DNA of 64,000 nucleotides from GCA-2720975 sp964467985 (lineage in GTDB: Bacteria; Planctomycetota; UBA1135; GCA-002686595). The DNA is taken from assembly GCA_964467985.1 (NCBI GenBank), contig CAYXTP010000009.1, forward strand, positions 124,001 through 188,000, in the 5' to 3' direction. This document shows positions 16,952 through 25,328 of the stretch, piece after piece. The stretch's first letter is position 1, and each line of letters opens with the position of its first letter. Under the pieces are notes generated by a model. That model had not been told where the DNA came from and did no database searches. It worked only from the letters and a program-made list of their open reading frames with translations. The translations under genes were made by a program, and so were the position numbers.

Positions 16952-17734
16952 ATGTACACACTCACCCGACGCGTCACGCTGCTGGTCTTGCTGGCCTGCC
17001 TCCTGCCCACCGGCCTGTGGGCCAGTCCGATCCAGAAGGACCGCTCGGACAATCGCGCGCTGGTCGAGACCCTGCTGGATGAGTTGGCTGATTTTGCGCG
17101 CAAGAGCGGACGCTCAGACCCCGGAGATAGCGAGGCTATCCAGCGCGTCGTGCAGTTGGGGCGCGAATTCCGATCCTCTGGACCAAGGGACAGGCAGGCC
17201 ATCATTCGGGGACTCGACCGCGTGTTCCTCGCCCAGCGGCGGCCCAACAAGGATGGCTCCCAGAAGACCGCCCTCTTCATCCTCGCAGCCCGTGGCCTGG
17301 GGGGCATGGGCACCGCCGCCAGCAAACCCCTCATCAAGTGGATCGACCACGGCCGACACAAGTCTGACCTGCCCCTGCAACGCGAGTTGATCCTGGCCCT
17401 AGGGCGAACCAAGTCCAAGCTGGCGCGTGAGGAACTTCGCGATCTGCTCAAGGACGTACGGCCCACTTTCAAGAGCGCCGCTGCCACGGGCCTGGGCATG
17501 TTCAGCCACGAACCCTCAAAAGTGCGCAAGCAGTTGTTTGAGGACCTCATGAAGGCCCTGTTGCAAGCCCAGGCCAACGCCCGCAGCCTGGATACCACGT
17601 CTCAGGAAATCTGGCGCGCGGTCAACAGCCCTGCCAACGCCTCCATGCGCAAACTGTCACACACGTCCATGGCCAGCCCCGAAGCCTGGCAGCGTTGGTG
17701 GAACAAGAACAAGCGTCGCGATTGGGACGAGTGA
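16952..17734 (+). CDS. Exported HEAT-repeat-like protein of unknown function
   Basis: A 260-aa protein with a clear signal peptide (hydrophobic residues 8-23, cleavage near ASP at 24-26). The mature part is all-alpha, with paired helices such as KTALFILAARGLGGMG and LQRELILALGRTKSKLAREE, which resemble HEAT/PBS-lyase repeats. These usually act as protein-binding scaffolds. It is Lys/Arg-rich and ends in WNKNKRRDWDE. It starts 21 nt after the GT4 gene and may share its transcript. No enzyme motif is visible. Confidence 0.7.
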   Translation: MYTLTRRVTLLVLLACLLPTGLWASPIQKDRSDNRALVETLLDELADFARKSGRSDPGDSEAIQRVVQLGREFRSSGPRDRQAIIRGLDRVFLAQRRPNKDGSQKTALFILAARGLGGMGTAASKPLIKWIDHGRHKSDLPLQRELILALGRTKSKLAREELRDLLKDVRPTFKSAAATGLGMFSHEPSKVRKQLFEDLMKALLQAQANARSLDTTSQEIWRAVNSPANASMRKLSHTSMASPEAWQRWWNKNKRRDWDE

Positions 17735-17765
17735 TCTTGCTTGTGTGCGACCGTCTAGACCTAGT

Positions 17766-18056
17766 CTAGGAACCGGCCTTGGCCTTGTCGATTTCACCAC
17801 GCAACCCGCGGCCGACCTTAAAAGCCACGCGCCTGCCAGCTGCAATCTGGATCGGGTTGCCCGTGTTCGGATCCCTGCCTGCGCGCGCCTTGGTCGCGCG
17901 CACTTCAAAGGTGCCAAAACCCGTCAGGGTCACGGACTCGTCGGCCTTCAAGCCCTCGCTGATCCCCGAAAGCACCGTGTTCACGAGCAGGCCCGCCTTG
18001 AGTTTGGATGTTGGCAGCTCGGCCGCGACATACTGAATGAGTGCATTCTTGTTCAC
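17766..18056 (-). CDS. hup: HU/IHF-family nucleoid DNA-binding protein
   Basis: A 96-aa basic protein with the HU fold: two N-terminal helices, then TLTGFGTFEVR, and the beta-arm segment GRDPNTGNPIQI with the conserved intercalating Pro region. It should bend and compact DNA as a dimer. The start is GTG at 18056 (VNKNALIQYV), with GGAGGAC 7 nt upstream as ribosome binding site. That site lies inside a 14-bp perfect palindrome (18064-18077), and a second inverted repeat lies further up the leader. It is a single-gene unit, convergent with the HEAT-like gene. Confidence 0.96.
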   Translation of the reverse strand: MNKNALIQYVAAELPTSKLKAGLLVNTVLSGISEGLKADESVTLTGFGTFEVRATKARAGRDPNTGNPIQIAAGRRVAFKVGRGLRGEIDKAKAGS

Positions 18057-18063
18057 AGGGCAG

Positions 18064-18077
18064 GTCCTCCGGAGGAC
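18064..18077 (-). promoter_or_regulatory. Palindrome containing the HU ribosome binding site
   Basis: GTCCTCCGGAGGAC is a perfect 14-bp palindrome. Read on the minus strand, its right half GGAGGAC is the Shine-Dalgarno of the HU gene, and its left half is an anti-Shine-Dalgarno. It could be an operator or a pairing site for transcript dimers. A simple hairpin is impossible without opening the centre. Confidence 0.45.
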
Positions 18078-18099
18078 TGTGAGAGATCGAGAGGCGCTT

Positions 18100-18126
18100 G
18101 GCCGTCCGGTCCTGGACCAGACGGCC
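18100..18126 (-). promoter_or_regulatory. Inverted repeat in the HU leader
   Basis: GGCCGTC-C-GGTCC-T-GGACC-A-GACGGCC: 7 bp and 5 bp arms around one C/A mismatch, with a 1-nt centre. It lies 44-70 nt upstream of the HU start. It is either an operator or a 5'-leader hairpin. No clear -10/-35 pair could be assigned nearby. Confidence 0.4.
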
Positions 18127-18369
18127 TGTCAGGGGTCTTTGCTATCAGGCGGGGTGAAGGGCGGCCTGCTCATCCGAGCACTCTGAGAATGGTCGGGACT
18201 TCGAAAGCGCACTTCTTGAAAGCACCGGAATTTCAGCACCCATGTGATCCATTCCGACACATCAGGGTGGTGCGGTTCACCCCGGAGCGCAACCATTTTG
18301 ACGATCGTCCAGCCTCTCGGGGCCTTGCAGGGGCATCACGTTCGACGGGCTCCACCTCGCCGGCTGGGA

Positions 18370-19650
18370 TCAAGAAGCGCTGGCCCCGACTCTCGGCCCG
18401 GCCCCCCGAGGCGCGGCGGACGGGAGGACCCCGGCGTAGAGGTCAAGAACGCCTCCCCCGGGCTGGCTCGTGGAACGACCGTGCGCGGGAGCTGTGGGGA
18501 CAAAGTCAAACTGGATCAGGTGCTCAATCCAAACGTCTACCCCGGCCCCAGAAACAACTGTGACGCCCGCATCCTCCTTCCACTCGGTCAACCCCCCTCG
18601 CCCCGCAACCATGACGGGCAGTCCAACGCCGCGGGCTTCACGTGCGCCTAGTCCATAGACCTCTTCCCAAAGGGAGGGGACGGCCACTGCGTCGAGAGTG
18701 GCCAAGACGCGCGGCAAGTCGAGCATCTCGAAAGGGCCGTGCAGACGAATACGGGAGTCCGAGCGAGCAAGCGCCTTCAGCGCATCGACGTATTCAGTGT
18801 TTCCGTGGTAATCCGCGAGGTGCCCGTGCACATCCAGCACTAGGCCTGGCACGTTGGCCTGGACCAAGGCTTGGGCCAGTTCCAGTGCACCCTTGCTGGG
18901 TTGCACAGCTCCAATGACTCCGAGACGCTTGCCGACAGGCCGACCGGCGCGCAGGCGCGTCACTTCACGGGCCAGAGTCGTGGCATCCAAGGCATTTGGC
19001 ACGCAATCAAAGTGCAGGCCCTCGAACCCGGCTCGTCGCATGACTTGTGCGGCGGCCCTGGAGGGGACGATCAACCGGTGTGCGAGGGTCAGCGCTCGGC
19101 GTGCGCGCTCCAGTCGATTGCAAACCTCCTCCGCAGAAGGCACCAGTCCCGGCCAGGTGTCGGCAATGCACTGGCTGCAAGTGGGGCCGTCGACACGCGT
19201 GCAGGTATCTCCGGCAGGCGTGAACATCTGGCCCCGCGGACACAGGGTCCAGTAGTCGTGCAGAGTCACCACCAGGGCCACTCCCTGCCGTGCAATTTCA
19301 GTCAGGGCTCCAAAGCCGAAGCCCGAGAGATGATGGACGTGGACGATATCCGGCTGTGTGTGGTCCAACCACTCGCGCACTCGCGCGTCGGCGCGGGGGT
19401 CGGAGTCCATGGACTCCAGCGAATTCGGGGCGGAGCCCCGCAGATTCATGCGTCGCACGCGCACGCCAGCCTGATGCCAGTCCCCCACCGCGTAGGAGGG
19501 AGCCTCAGGATCATGGCCCGTACACAGCACCTCCACGCACACGCCATGCTCCAGCAGTGACTGAGCCAAACCCAGGGTGTGAGACTCAACGCCGCCACCA
19601 TCGGGAGCCCAACCGCGGCAGAGAAGCCCGATGGAACGCGGGGTCTCCAC
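18370..19650 (-). CDS. GT4-family glycosyltransferase with Cys-rich insertion
   Basis: A 426-aa GT-B enzyme. The N-terminus has the acceptor-side Gly loop GWAPDGGGVESH. After VVTLHDYWTLCPRGQM it carries a Cys cluster (TCTRVDGPTCSQC), seen in a subset of GT4 enzymes and probably metal-binding or disulfide-forming. The C-terminal half has the VIGAVQPSKG linker strand and the EX7E motif in EEVYGLGARE. The start is GTG at 19650, 3 nt after the stop of the next GT4 gene, so the pair is one transcript. The last 40 residues are Pro/Gly/Arg-rich. Sugar specificity is unknown. Confidence 0.86.
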   Translation of the reverse strand: METPRSIGLLCRGWAPDGGGVESHTLGLAQSLLEHGVCVEVLCTGHDPEAPSYAVGDWHQAGVRVRRMNLRGSAPNSLESMDSDPRADARVREWLDHTQPDIVHVHHLSGFGFGALTEIARQGVALVVTLHDYWTLCPRGQMFTPAGDTCTRVDGPTCSQCIADTWPGLVPSAEEVCNRLERARRALTLAHRLIVPSRAAAQVMRRAGFEGLHFDCVPNALDATTLAREVTRLRAGRPVGKRLGVIGAVQPSKGALELAQALVQANVPGLVLDVHGHLADYHGNTEYVDALKALARSDSRIRLHGPFEMLDLPRVLATLDAVAVPSLWEEVYGLGAREARGVGLPVMVAGRGGLTEWKEDAGVTVVSGAGVDVWIEHLIQFDFVPTAPAHGRSTSQPGGGVLDLYAGVLPSAAPRGAGPRVGASAS

Positions 19651-19653
19651 GGG

Positions 19654-21093
19654 TCAGGCCAACGGCTGAGGAACCGTGCGCGGAGTGGGCGAAAGGGGGA
19701 AGCGCTCCGTACGGCCATTGCTCGACGCCGGAGCAGAGGGCCGACGGCGAGGATGGATTTCGCAGACCCCCAAGCCTCCGTACAAGGACTCGATGGCTTC
19801 CAGGTGATCATCGAGCGCCAGGGGTTGTGGCGAGCGATCCGGATCACGGAGGGGCGGGTCCAAGATCAGCGCGCGCATGCTGGCGGCCAGGGCTGCTGCA
19901 TCCCCCGGCGGGAATAGCTGTGCACCACGGCCTTGCTCCACGACTTCCCGCACACCGGGCACGTCGCTGGCGATGATCGGGACACCTGCGGCGCGGGCTT
20001 GGAGCACAGTCAGCGGAGCATTCTCGTCCCAAAGGGACGGCAAGACGGCCGCGTCGAGGCCGGCCAGGACTTGCGGAGCGCGCAGGGGTTCAAAGGGACC
20101 CTCGATGTGGACCCGGTCCATCAGGTCCTCGCTCCAAATGCTGCGCATATAGCGTCCGTTGCGACCCCCTACCTTGTTGCCGTGCACGATCACGTCCCAC
20201 GCTTCGACGGACTCCGGAAGCCGGTGCTGCAAGATCCGGATGGCGTCAAAGAGCACGTGCAACCCCTTGTGGGGCAGGAACTGTCCGAGGAAGCCAAAGC
20301 GCACCCGATCGGCCTGCATGCGCGCGGGCGCCGAACGGTAAGGAGCTTCATCGATGGCGTAGGGCACCACGCTCAGCCTTCCCGCGTCGACGCCAGACTC
20401 GAGGAACGGGCCGGCCAACGCCTTGGTGGGTGCGACCCATGCGTCGACGAAAGTCATCGCGGACCGGACAGCGTCCTGGCGTTGATCGAGGTCCTGCTCG
20501 CGCACGACGACTCCCAAGTCCAATCCCAGGCTCGCTGCCTTGGCCAGACTACGGCCCGCCGCGCGTTTTACCGAACGGGTCAAGGAGTTCCCGTCCCATG
20601 GGCCGGGCTCGCGAATGCACTGCGCGCACTTGGCCGGTTGACTGCCCGAACAAGCGCCGACAGAGGCGTTGAGGCGCTGTCCGCGGTGGCAGAGCAATCC
20701 GTAGTCCGTCAGAGTCGCAAGGGTTCGAACCCCGCGCGCCTTGGCAATTTCTGGCAAGCGCACAGACAGACCCCACAGCATATGAATGAAGTGCACTACG
20801 TCGGGCCGGGTCTCGGACAAGAGGTCGTCAAAGACCTGCTCGATACCCTCGTTGCGGTAACTATCACGGAAAGACTTCTTGGGATCTCCGCCGTTGCAAA
20901 CCTCGACCAAGGTGACTCCGTAGCGCGTACTGCGGTTTGTGGAGTAGCGCGGGGCACCCGCCCGTCGCTCCGGACAGAACACCGTGACGGCATGGCCCCT
21001 CGCGACCAGCCCCGTCGCCAGCTGGTAGGTATAGAACTCCGTGCCCCACTGCCCGCTGGGTGGAAAGCCGTTGGAGACGAGGAGGATATTCAC
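19654..21093 (-). CDS. GT4-family glycosyltransferase
   Basis: A GT-B transferase of 479 aa when started at GTG 21093 (VNILLVSNGFPPSG), the usual first strand. The frame is open to an ATG at 21147, but that would overlap the upstream sulfatase-like gene by 20 nt. It shares the Cys-bearing block of its neighbour (LTDYGLLCHRGQ, then C-x7-C-x2-C), so the two are probably old duplicates. The donor site has FGFLGQFLPHKG and the EX7E-type segment ENAPLTVLQARAAGVP, where the second acidic position is Gln. The C-terminus is basic and low in complexity. Confidence 0.85.
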   Translation of the reverse strand: MNILLVSNGFPPSGQWGTEFYTYQLATGLVARGHAVTVFCPERRAGAPRYSTNRSTRYGVTLVEVCNGGDPKKSFRDSYRNEGIEQVFDDLLSETRPDVVHFIHMLWGLSVRLPEIAKARGVRTLATLTDYGLLCHRGQRLNASVGACSGSQPAKCAQCIREPGPWDGNSLTRSVKRAAGRSLAKAASLGLDLGVVVREQDLDQRQDAVRSAMTFVDAWVAPTKALAGPFLESGVDAGRLSVVPYAIDEAPYRSAPARMQADRVRFGFLGQFLPHKGLHVLFDAIRILQHRLPESVEAWDVIVHGNKVGGRNGRYMRSIWSEDLMDRVHIEGPFEPLRAPQVLAGLDAAVLPSLWDENAPLTVLQARAAGVPIIASDVPGVREVVEQGRGAQLFPPGDAAALAASMRALILDPPLRDPDRSPQPLALDDHLEAIESLYGGLGVCEIHPRRRPSAPASSNGRTERFPLSPTPRTVPQPLA

Positions 21094-21127
21094 GAGAGCT
21101 GGGGTGCGAGTCGGACTCCCGCAGGAA

Positions 21128-22816
21128 TCACTCGGGAGTATCCCCAATCAGCCCCTGCGCGCGCAACTCAGCAATCACTTGCGGGCTACGCTTCTCCACG
21201 TTCCAGGGCGATGGATGAAGCACCTCGCGAACTCGATCGAGTGCCATGTGCCGTTCTTCGCCCAGAGCTCGCAGTCGAGACACATCGGGTCCCAGCGCAC
21301 TGCGGCCCATGTTTCCTGGCACTGGATCCTCGCTGAAGACCTTTAGGGCTTCCAGGGCGTCATCGCGATGCGAGTTTGAGTCCCCAAACCAGCTCGCTGA
21401 CAGTGCTCCAGATCCACCGAAACCCGGCCACTGAATGGAGTAAATGCGATCCTCTTCGATCGCCGCGAACCCGTAGCGCGCTCCCCCCACCTGAACCTCG
21501 GGTCGCCCCGACGGAGCCAAGGGGCCGTGGGACGCGTAGGCCCAATCGCGAACGCGATCCTGTTCACCACGCACCAGCGGCAGCAGTGAGTGGCCGTGCA
21601 CACCGGCAGGGATATCGATCCCGGCCAAGTCCAGGAGCGTCGGCATTAGATCCACGCTACTCACCAATTCGGACCGAACGATCCCGGTAGGCAGGCCGAC
21701 TTCCGGCGCCGGGCGCAGCAGCACCGGTACGTGGAGATCCACGTCCGAGAAAGTCCCTGAATCGACGATCAAACCCGATTCACCAAACCCGATTCCGAAG
21801 CTACCTACGACCAAGACTGAAGTTCGGTCCCAGAAACCGTCACCAGCCATCCTGTCAAACACCCTGTCCAGTGTCTTGTCGAGTCGACGGCGGATGGCTG
21901 CGTCGTAGCGCACCTCGTACTCGGCCAGGGTTCGCAGGGGAAGCGTGGCGCGCGAGGGAGGCAGGGCGTGAAAGAGGGGCTCGTCCCCGCCAACGGGTGG
22001 GTAGTAATCCAATTCCGACCGCAAGCGGAAGGACGTCACTCGCTGGTCCGCGGCGAGTTCTTCGTCGAGGTAGGGCTCTTCCCACATGGCCTCCAGGTCA
22101 TTCCAGTGGATGTAGGCCATCCAGTCTTCATGCTCGCCCAAGTTCAAGAGCCACTGGTAGAAGCGCCGTGTCACGCCGGGCAGGCCGACCTCGCGGGCCT
22201 CGTCGGAGCGCGCCCCGCCCACGTCGACGAAGTCCCGAAATCCATCATCAAACCCACGCCGCCCACTGATGTGCGCATGGTCCACAAAGGCCGCCGTGCG
22301 CCAACCATTCACTAGGAACTCACGCGCCAGGCGAGGAACACTCTCGGGAATAAACCAGTTGGTAAGGGGAGGCAGGCGCGTACCGTCGCTCAAGATCACA
22401 TTGGGCCGGCGTGCGACTGCCGGGTCACAGCCCGTGAGCAAGGAAACGTGGGACGGGATCAGCTCAGGCGCTACCGACCACGCGTTGTTGAACAAGATGC
22501 CTTGTTCTTCAGCTAGGGCCTTGAGCTGCGGGGTGGTGTCCCGATCGTAGGAACCCAAACTGGTGTGATCGAAACGCAGTGCGTCGACCACAATGACCAG
22601 CATGCCGCGACCCCGTGTGGGCGCCATCGGTTGCGCCCCGGGTGCGGGCGCGGATGGGTCTCCCGGGGCCGGCGCTGCCCCATCCTTCGCACTGACCTCC
22701 GGAACCGACTCCGGGGGCGGGCTGCAGGCACCCACCAGGGCCAAAAGGCTGACGCCAACGAAGAGCCCTTGGCTTAGGGCGGAGAGAATTGGCTGGGCTG
22801 GATTCGAAGCGCTCAC
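21128..22816 (-). CDS. Sulfatase-fold lipoprotein, probably catalytically dead
   Basis: A 562-aa alkaline-phosphatase-superfamily (PF00884 type) lipoprotein. GTG at 22816 gives a signal ending in LVGAC (C31). The N-terminal metal strand VIVVDALRFDHTS (D78, D83) is kept. The nucleophile motif CxPSR reads LIPSH (119-123) just before LLTG, so no Cys, Ser or Thr is in the nucleophile place. The later metal motif, normally SDHG, reads SFG (339-341). Both losses suggest a binding or structural role. It follows batE by 47 nt and precedes two GT4 genes. A frame extension to 22939 overlaps batE and is not used. Confidence 0.8.
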   Translation of the reverse strand: MSASNPAQPILSALSQGLFVGVSLLALVGACSPPPESVPEVSAKDGAAPAPGDPSAPAPGAQPMAPTRGRGMLVIVVDALRFDHTSLGSYDRDTTPQLKALAEEQGILFNNAWSVAPELIPSHVSLLTGCDPAVARRPNVILSDGTRLPPLTNWFIPESVPRLAREFLVNGWRTAAFVDHAHISGRRGFDDGFRDFVDVGGARSDEAREVGLPGVTRRFYQWLLNLGEHEDWMAYIHWNDLEAMWEEPYLDEELAADQRVTSFRLRSELDYYPPVGGDEPLFHALPPSRATLPLRTLAEYEVRYDAAIRRRLDKTLDRVFDRMAGDGFWDRTSVLVVGSFGIGFGESGLIVDSGTFSDVDLHVPVLLRPAPEVGLPTGIVRSELVSSVDLMPTLLDLAGIDIPAGVHGHSLLPLVRGEQDRVRDWAYASHGPLAPSGRPEVQVGGARYGFAAIEEDRIYSIQWPGFGGSGALSASWFGDSNSHRDDALEALKVFSEDPVPGNMGRSALGPDVSRLRALGEERHMALDRVREVLHPSPWNVEKRSPQVIAELRAQGLIGDTPE

Positions 22817-22863
22817 GCAATCAGCATCGACACCCGCACCCAGTGAGGCAAGGGATTCCGCCG

Positions 22864-23607
22864 CTATCGGACCAAAGAGAACGCATCGTCGCTGCGCACC
22901 CACAGACCGCGGCCCTCGGGATCGGCCAGTTTGACCCAATCGGGAAGCCGATCCAATTCCTGGAGTAGGGCGCCAGCCTCGAATTGAGCCAAGCGCTTGG
23001 AGTCCTCAGAAGGCTCCGAGAAACCGGTACAGCCGTCCGAGGATGTGATCATCCAGGTGCTGTCCGAATCGTGAACCAGGTGCCAGAGCAACGGGGCCGC
23101 TGACAAACACACGAGCAACCCCGTACCCAAGAACAATCGACGCCACAGGGCGCCGCCGCGTAAAGCCTCTCCCGTCGCGGCGAGTGCCAGCCCTGCAAGA
23201 GCGACGGCCACGAGCCATTCCGCTTCGCCGCGGGTCAGGGAAGACACCAAGCGCTTGAACGAATCCGCCAAGTCGCCGCGGTCTGCGGGTTCGAGCTCCG
23301 CCTCAGCGCGGCAGAACTCCAGGTTCTTCCACAATTCTCCATTGCGGGGCGTGAAGCCCAAAGCCGAGTGGTACCAAGCGACCGCCTGCACCACTTCGCC
23401 CCGTCGATAAGCCGCATTGCCAAGGTTGTAGCACAGGCGCCCACGTTCCTGAGCGTCGGCCTCTTGCTCAAGAGCTTCGATCCAGAGTGCGTTGGCCGCA
23501 GCAGGATCCCCGGCGCGATAAGCCGTCAAGGCCGACTGATTGAGCGCCTCAGTCGCGTCTTGCACGGGCAAGAGGGCGAGGCCGATGCATGTCAAGAGCA
23601 ACAACAT
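22864..23607 (-). CDS. batE: BatE-like TPR and SH3 membrane protein
   Basis: A 247-aa protein ending the Bat operon. It has an N-terminal signal (MLLLLTCIGLALL), two or three TPR units (about 25-100, with CYNLGNAAYRRGEVVQAVAWY as the clear one), two transmembrane helices (about 130-170), and a C-terminal SH3-like segment ending in GLWVRSDDAFSLVR. This is the BatE layout. Bat proteins are linked to oxygen tolerance and envelope integrity, with no known enzymatic role. It starts 2 nt after the batD stop. Confidence 0.82.
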   Translation of the reverse strand: MLLLLTCIGLALLPVQDATEALNQSALTAYRAGDPAAANALWIEALEQEADAQERGRLCYNLGNAAYRRGEVVQAVAWYHSALGFTPRNGELWKNLEFCRAEAELEPADRGDLADSFKRLVSSLTRGEAEWLVAVALAGLALAATGEALRGGALWRRLFLGTGLLVCLSAAPLLWHLVHDSDSTWMITSSDGCTGFSEPSEDSKRLAQFEAGALLQELDRLPDWVKLADPEGRGLWVRSDDAFSLVR

Positions 23608-23609
23608 GG

Positions 23610-25328
23610 CTAGATCCCCGTGGCGCAGATAGCGCGGGCTAGGTTTGTGATGCGAGCCCCGTCAATAGGCTGATCCGCGTCAGACCAAGCGCTCGCATCC
23701 ATGTCGCTGCCGAGTTGGATCCAACGCTTCAATAGGTCCGGGTCCAGCTGGGTTGAACGTGTAGAACTCCACGTGGTCAAGTCACGGCCCAACCATGCGC
23801 CTGCCGGTTCGCCGGATCGGTCCGCCAGGAACTGAGCTAGCGCGGCACTCTGATCGCTGGCCGAGTGGGCTGCCTTCAACGCCGGTCGCAACCTACGCAG
23901 GGCCGCTCGACGGCGGCGGGCAGTGGGGGCACTGGGGTCGCCACGGCGGCGGCGCACCCAAGTGCGACTCACAAACCAAAGGCCCATGATGGAAAGCGTC
24001 GCTTGGCCCAAGCGGCCTGCACCCAGAGGCGTTGGGTCTGTGCCCGTGGCGGGTTCGGTGTGTACATCGAAGAGATCGAATTCGTCGCCGGCAAGGGGCA
24101 GAGCCCCCAGGGGGTCGCCAACGGCGCGCACACGCACCGCCACTGGATCAGTCACCACTCGTTCGAAACTCTCACTCTCGGGTGAGAAGACCCACAAGGG
24201 TACGGGTGGGATTTCGGTGATCTTGGAAGTGGTTGGTACAAGATCGTAGGTCACTCGTCGCTCATCACTGAAGTGATTGTCCTCTACAGCCAACACTCGG
24301 AAATCCTCGAAGCCCTCAAGGCGCTTCAAGTCCGGTGCATCGAAGAACTCTGTGTTGCCGCGACCGAACCAAGACACGGTGAGGGAAATGGTGCCGCCCT
24401 CATCTACATCGCGACGATCCACGCGGCGTTGGGTGGTGAGCTCGCCCACAGCCCCGGTCCAGTCGAGGGGGCGGCCCTCTTCGGGTATGGGAAGCACTTC
24501 GATCTGAAAGGGACTGGCCTGGGCGTGATAGCGCTTGTAGCGACCAGCCGAAAAGACCGTGGAGCGGCGAAGAACTTCAGAAAACTGGAACGTGGCCGTG
24601 TCAAAGTCGAGGGTGCCTGAACGAGTCGCAAGGTATCGACGCGCCAACTGAAACACGCGGAATGGCACACCCTGTCTCTGCACGGGATCCAGCTCCGTGA
24701 TGTCGGCCTCATGGCGATCGTTGACAGGGAAGCGATAGGTCCCACGTGGGTTGCCCGTCTCGATCTCAAGTACGCCACGGTGTGTGGGCCACCAGGGCAA
24801 ATACAGGTCCACCTCACCCGAGGTCAGATCGGTGCCAAATCGGATGTCCAGGTCGAATGGCTCCCCCTCGTAGACCTGAGTGGGTAAGTCCTTGACCTCG
24901 ATGAAACAATGGGTCGCGCCCTCGAGGTCTTGTATCACGCGCAACGACATAGGTTCGTCTGGAGCGCGCAAGTCCTTACCGTCCACCTCCAATCCGATGG
25001 GCGGAATTTCGAACTCTCCCGTTCGCGTGGGGCGGATCGTCATGGTCCACACCATGGTGATGCGAGTGGTGACGCGCCGGCCCTGGAACTCCTGGACTTG
25101 AGAGACCTGCGGGCCGGCTAGGGGGCCGAAGATCAAGCCATCCACGTGATCGGGTGCGTGCACACGTGCGTCACGCGTTCCATCCACGTGAATTTGCAGG
25201 CGCAGATCGTCTCCCAATTTGACCAGCGGCCGGGAAAGGCCCACCTGCACCGAGACTCCTTGCTGCGCGGCGGTGGCCGGCATGAGCATGCTCAAGACGC
25301 ACAGAATCACTGAGAGTCGACCCATCAC
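23610..25328 (-). CDS. batD: BatD-like protein
   Basis: A 572-aa protein with a signal peptide, a large periplasmic beta-rich region with Ig-like repeats (about 25-410), and one transmembrane helix near 460-475, followed by a basic cytoplasmic tail. The opening VSVQVGLSRPLVKLGDDLRL and the later VYEGEPFDLDIRF are typical BatD repeats. It is part of the inner-membrane Bat complex with the VWA proteins. ATG at 25328 overlaps the batC stop by 4 nt (ATGA). Confidence 0.86.
   Translation of the reverse strand: MMGRLSVILCVLSMLMPATAAQQGVSVQVGLSRPLVKLGDDLRLQIHVDGTRDARVHAPDHVDGLIFGPLAGPQVSQVQEFQGRRVTTRITMVWTMTIRPTRTGEFEIPPIGLEVDGKDLRAPDEPMSLRVIQDLEGATHCFIEVKDLPTQVYEGEPFDLDIRFGTDLTSGEVDLYLPWWPTHRGVLEIETGNPRGTYRFPVNDRHEADITELDPVQRQGVPFRVFQLARRYLATRSGTLDFDTATFQFSEVLRRSTVFSAGRYKRYHAQASPFQIEVLPIPEEGRPLDWTGAVGELTTQRRVDRRDVDEGGTISLTVSWFGRGNTEFFDAPDLKRLEGFEDFRVLAVEDNHFSDERRVTYDLVPTTSKITEIPPVPLWVFSPESESFERVVTDPVAVRVRAVGDPLGALPLAGDEFDLFDVHTEPATGTDPTPLGAGRLGQATLSIMGLWFVSRTWVRRRRGDPSAPTARRRRAALRRLRPALKAAHSASDQSAALAQFLADRSGEPAGAWLGRDLTTWSSTRSTQLDPDLLKRWIQLGSDMDASAWSDADQPIDGARITNLARAICATGI

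Larger units (their letters stand above)
18057..18369. other. Intergenic region between the HU start and the end of the GT4 gene
   Basis: About 313 bp. It holds the HU leader with the two inverted repeats listed separately, and presumably the HU promoter and the 3' end of the GT4 transcript. I see no coding frame with start, ribosome site and codon bias, no T-tract terminator and no RNA gene. Confidence 0.6.

Noticed and set aside
19933..21336. A 467-codon frame on the plus strand
   Set aside because: It is antisense to the GT4 and sulfatase-like genes, whose family motifs are unmistakable. It has no family sequence and reflects GC-rich third positions.
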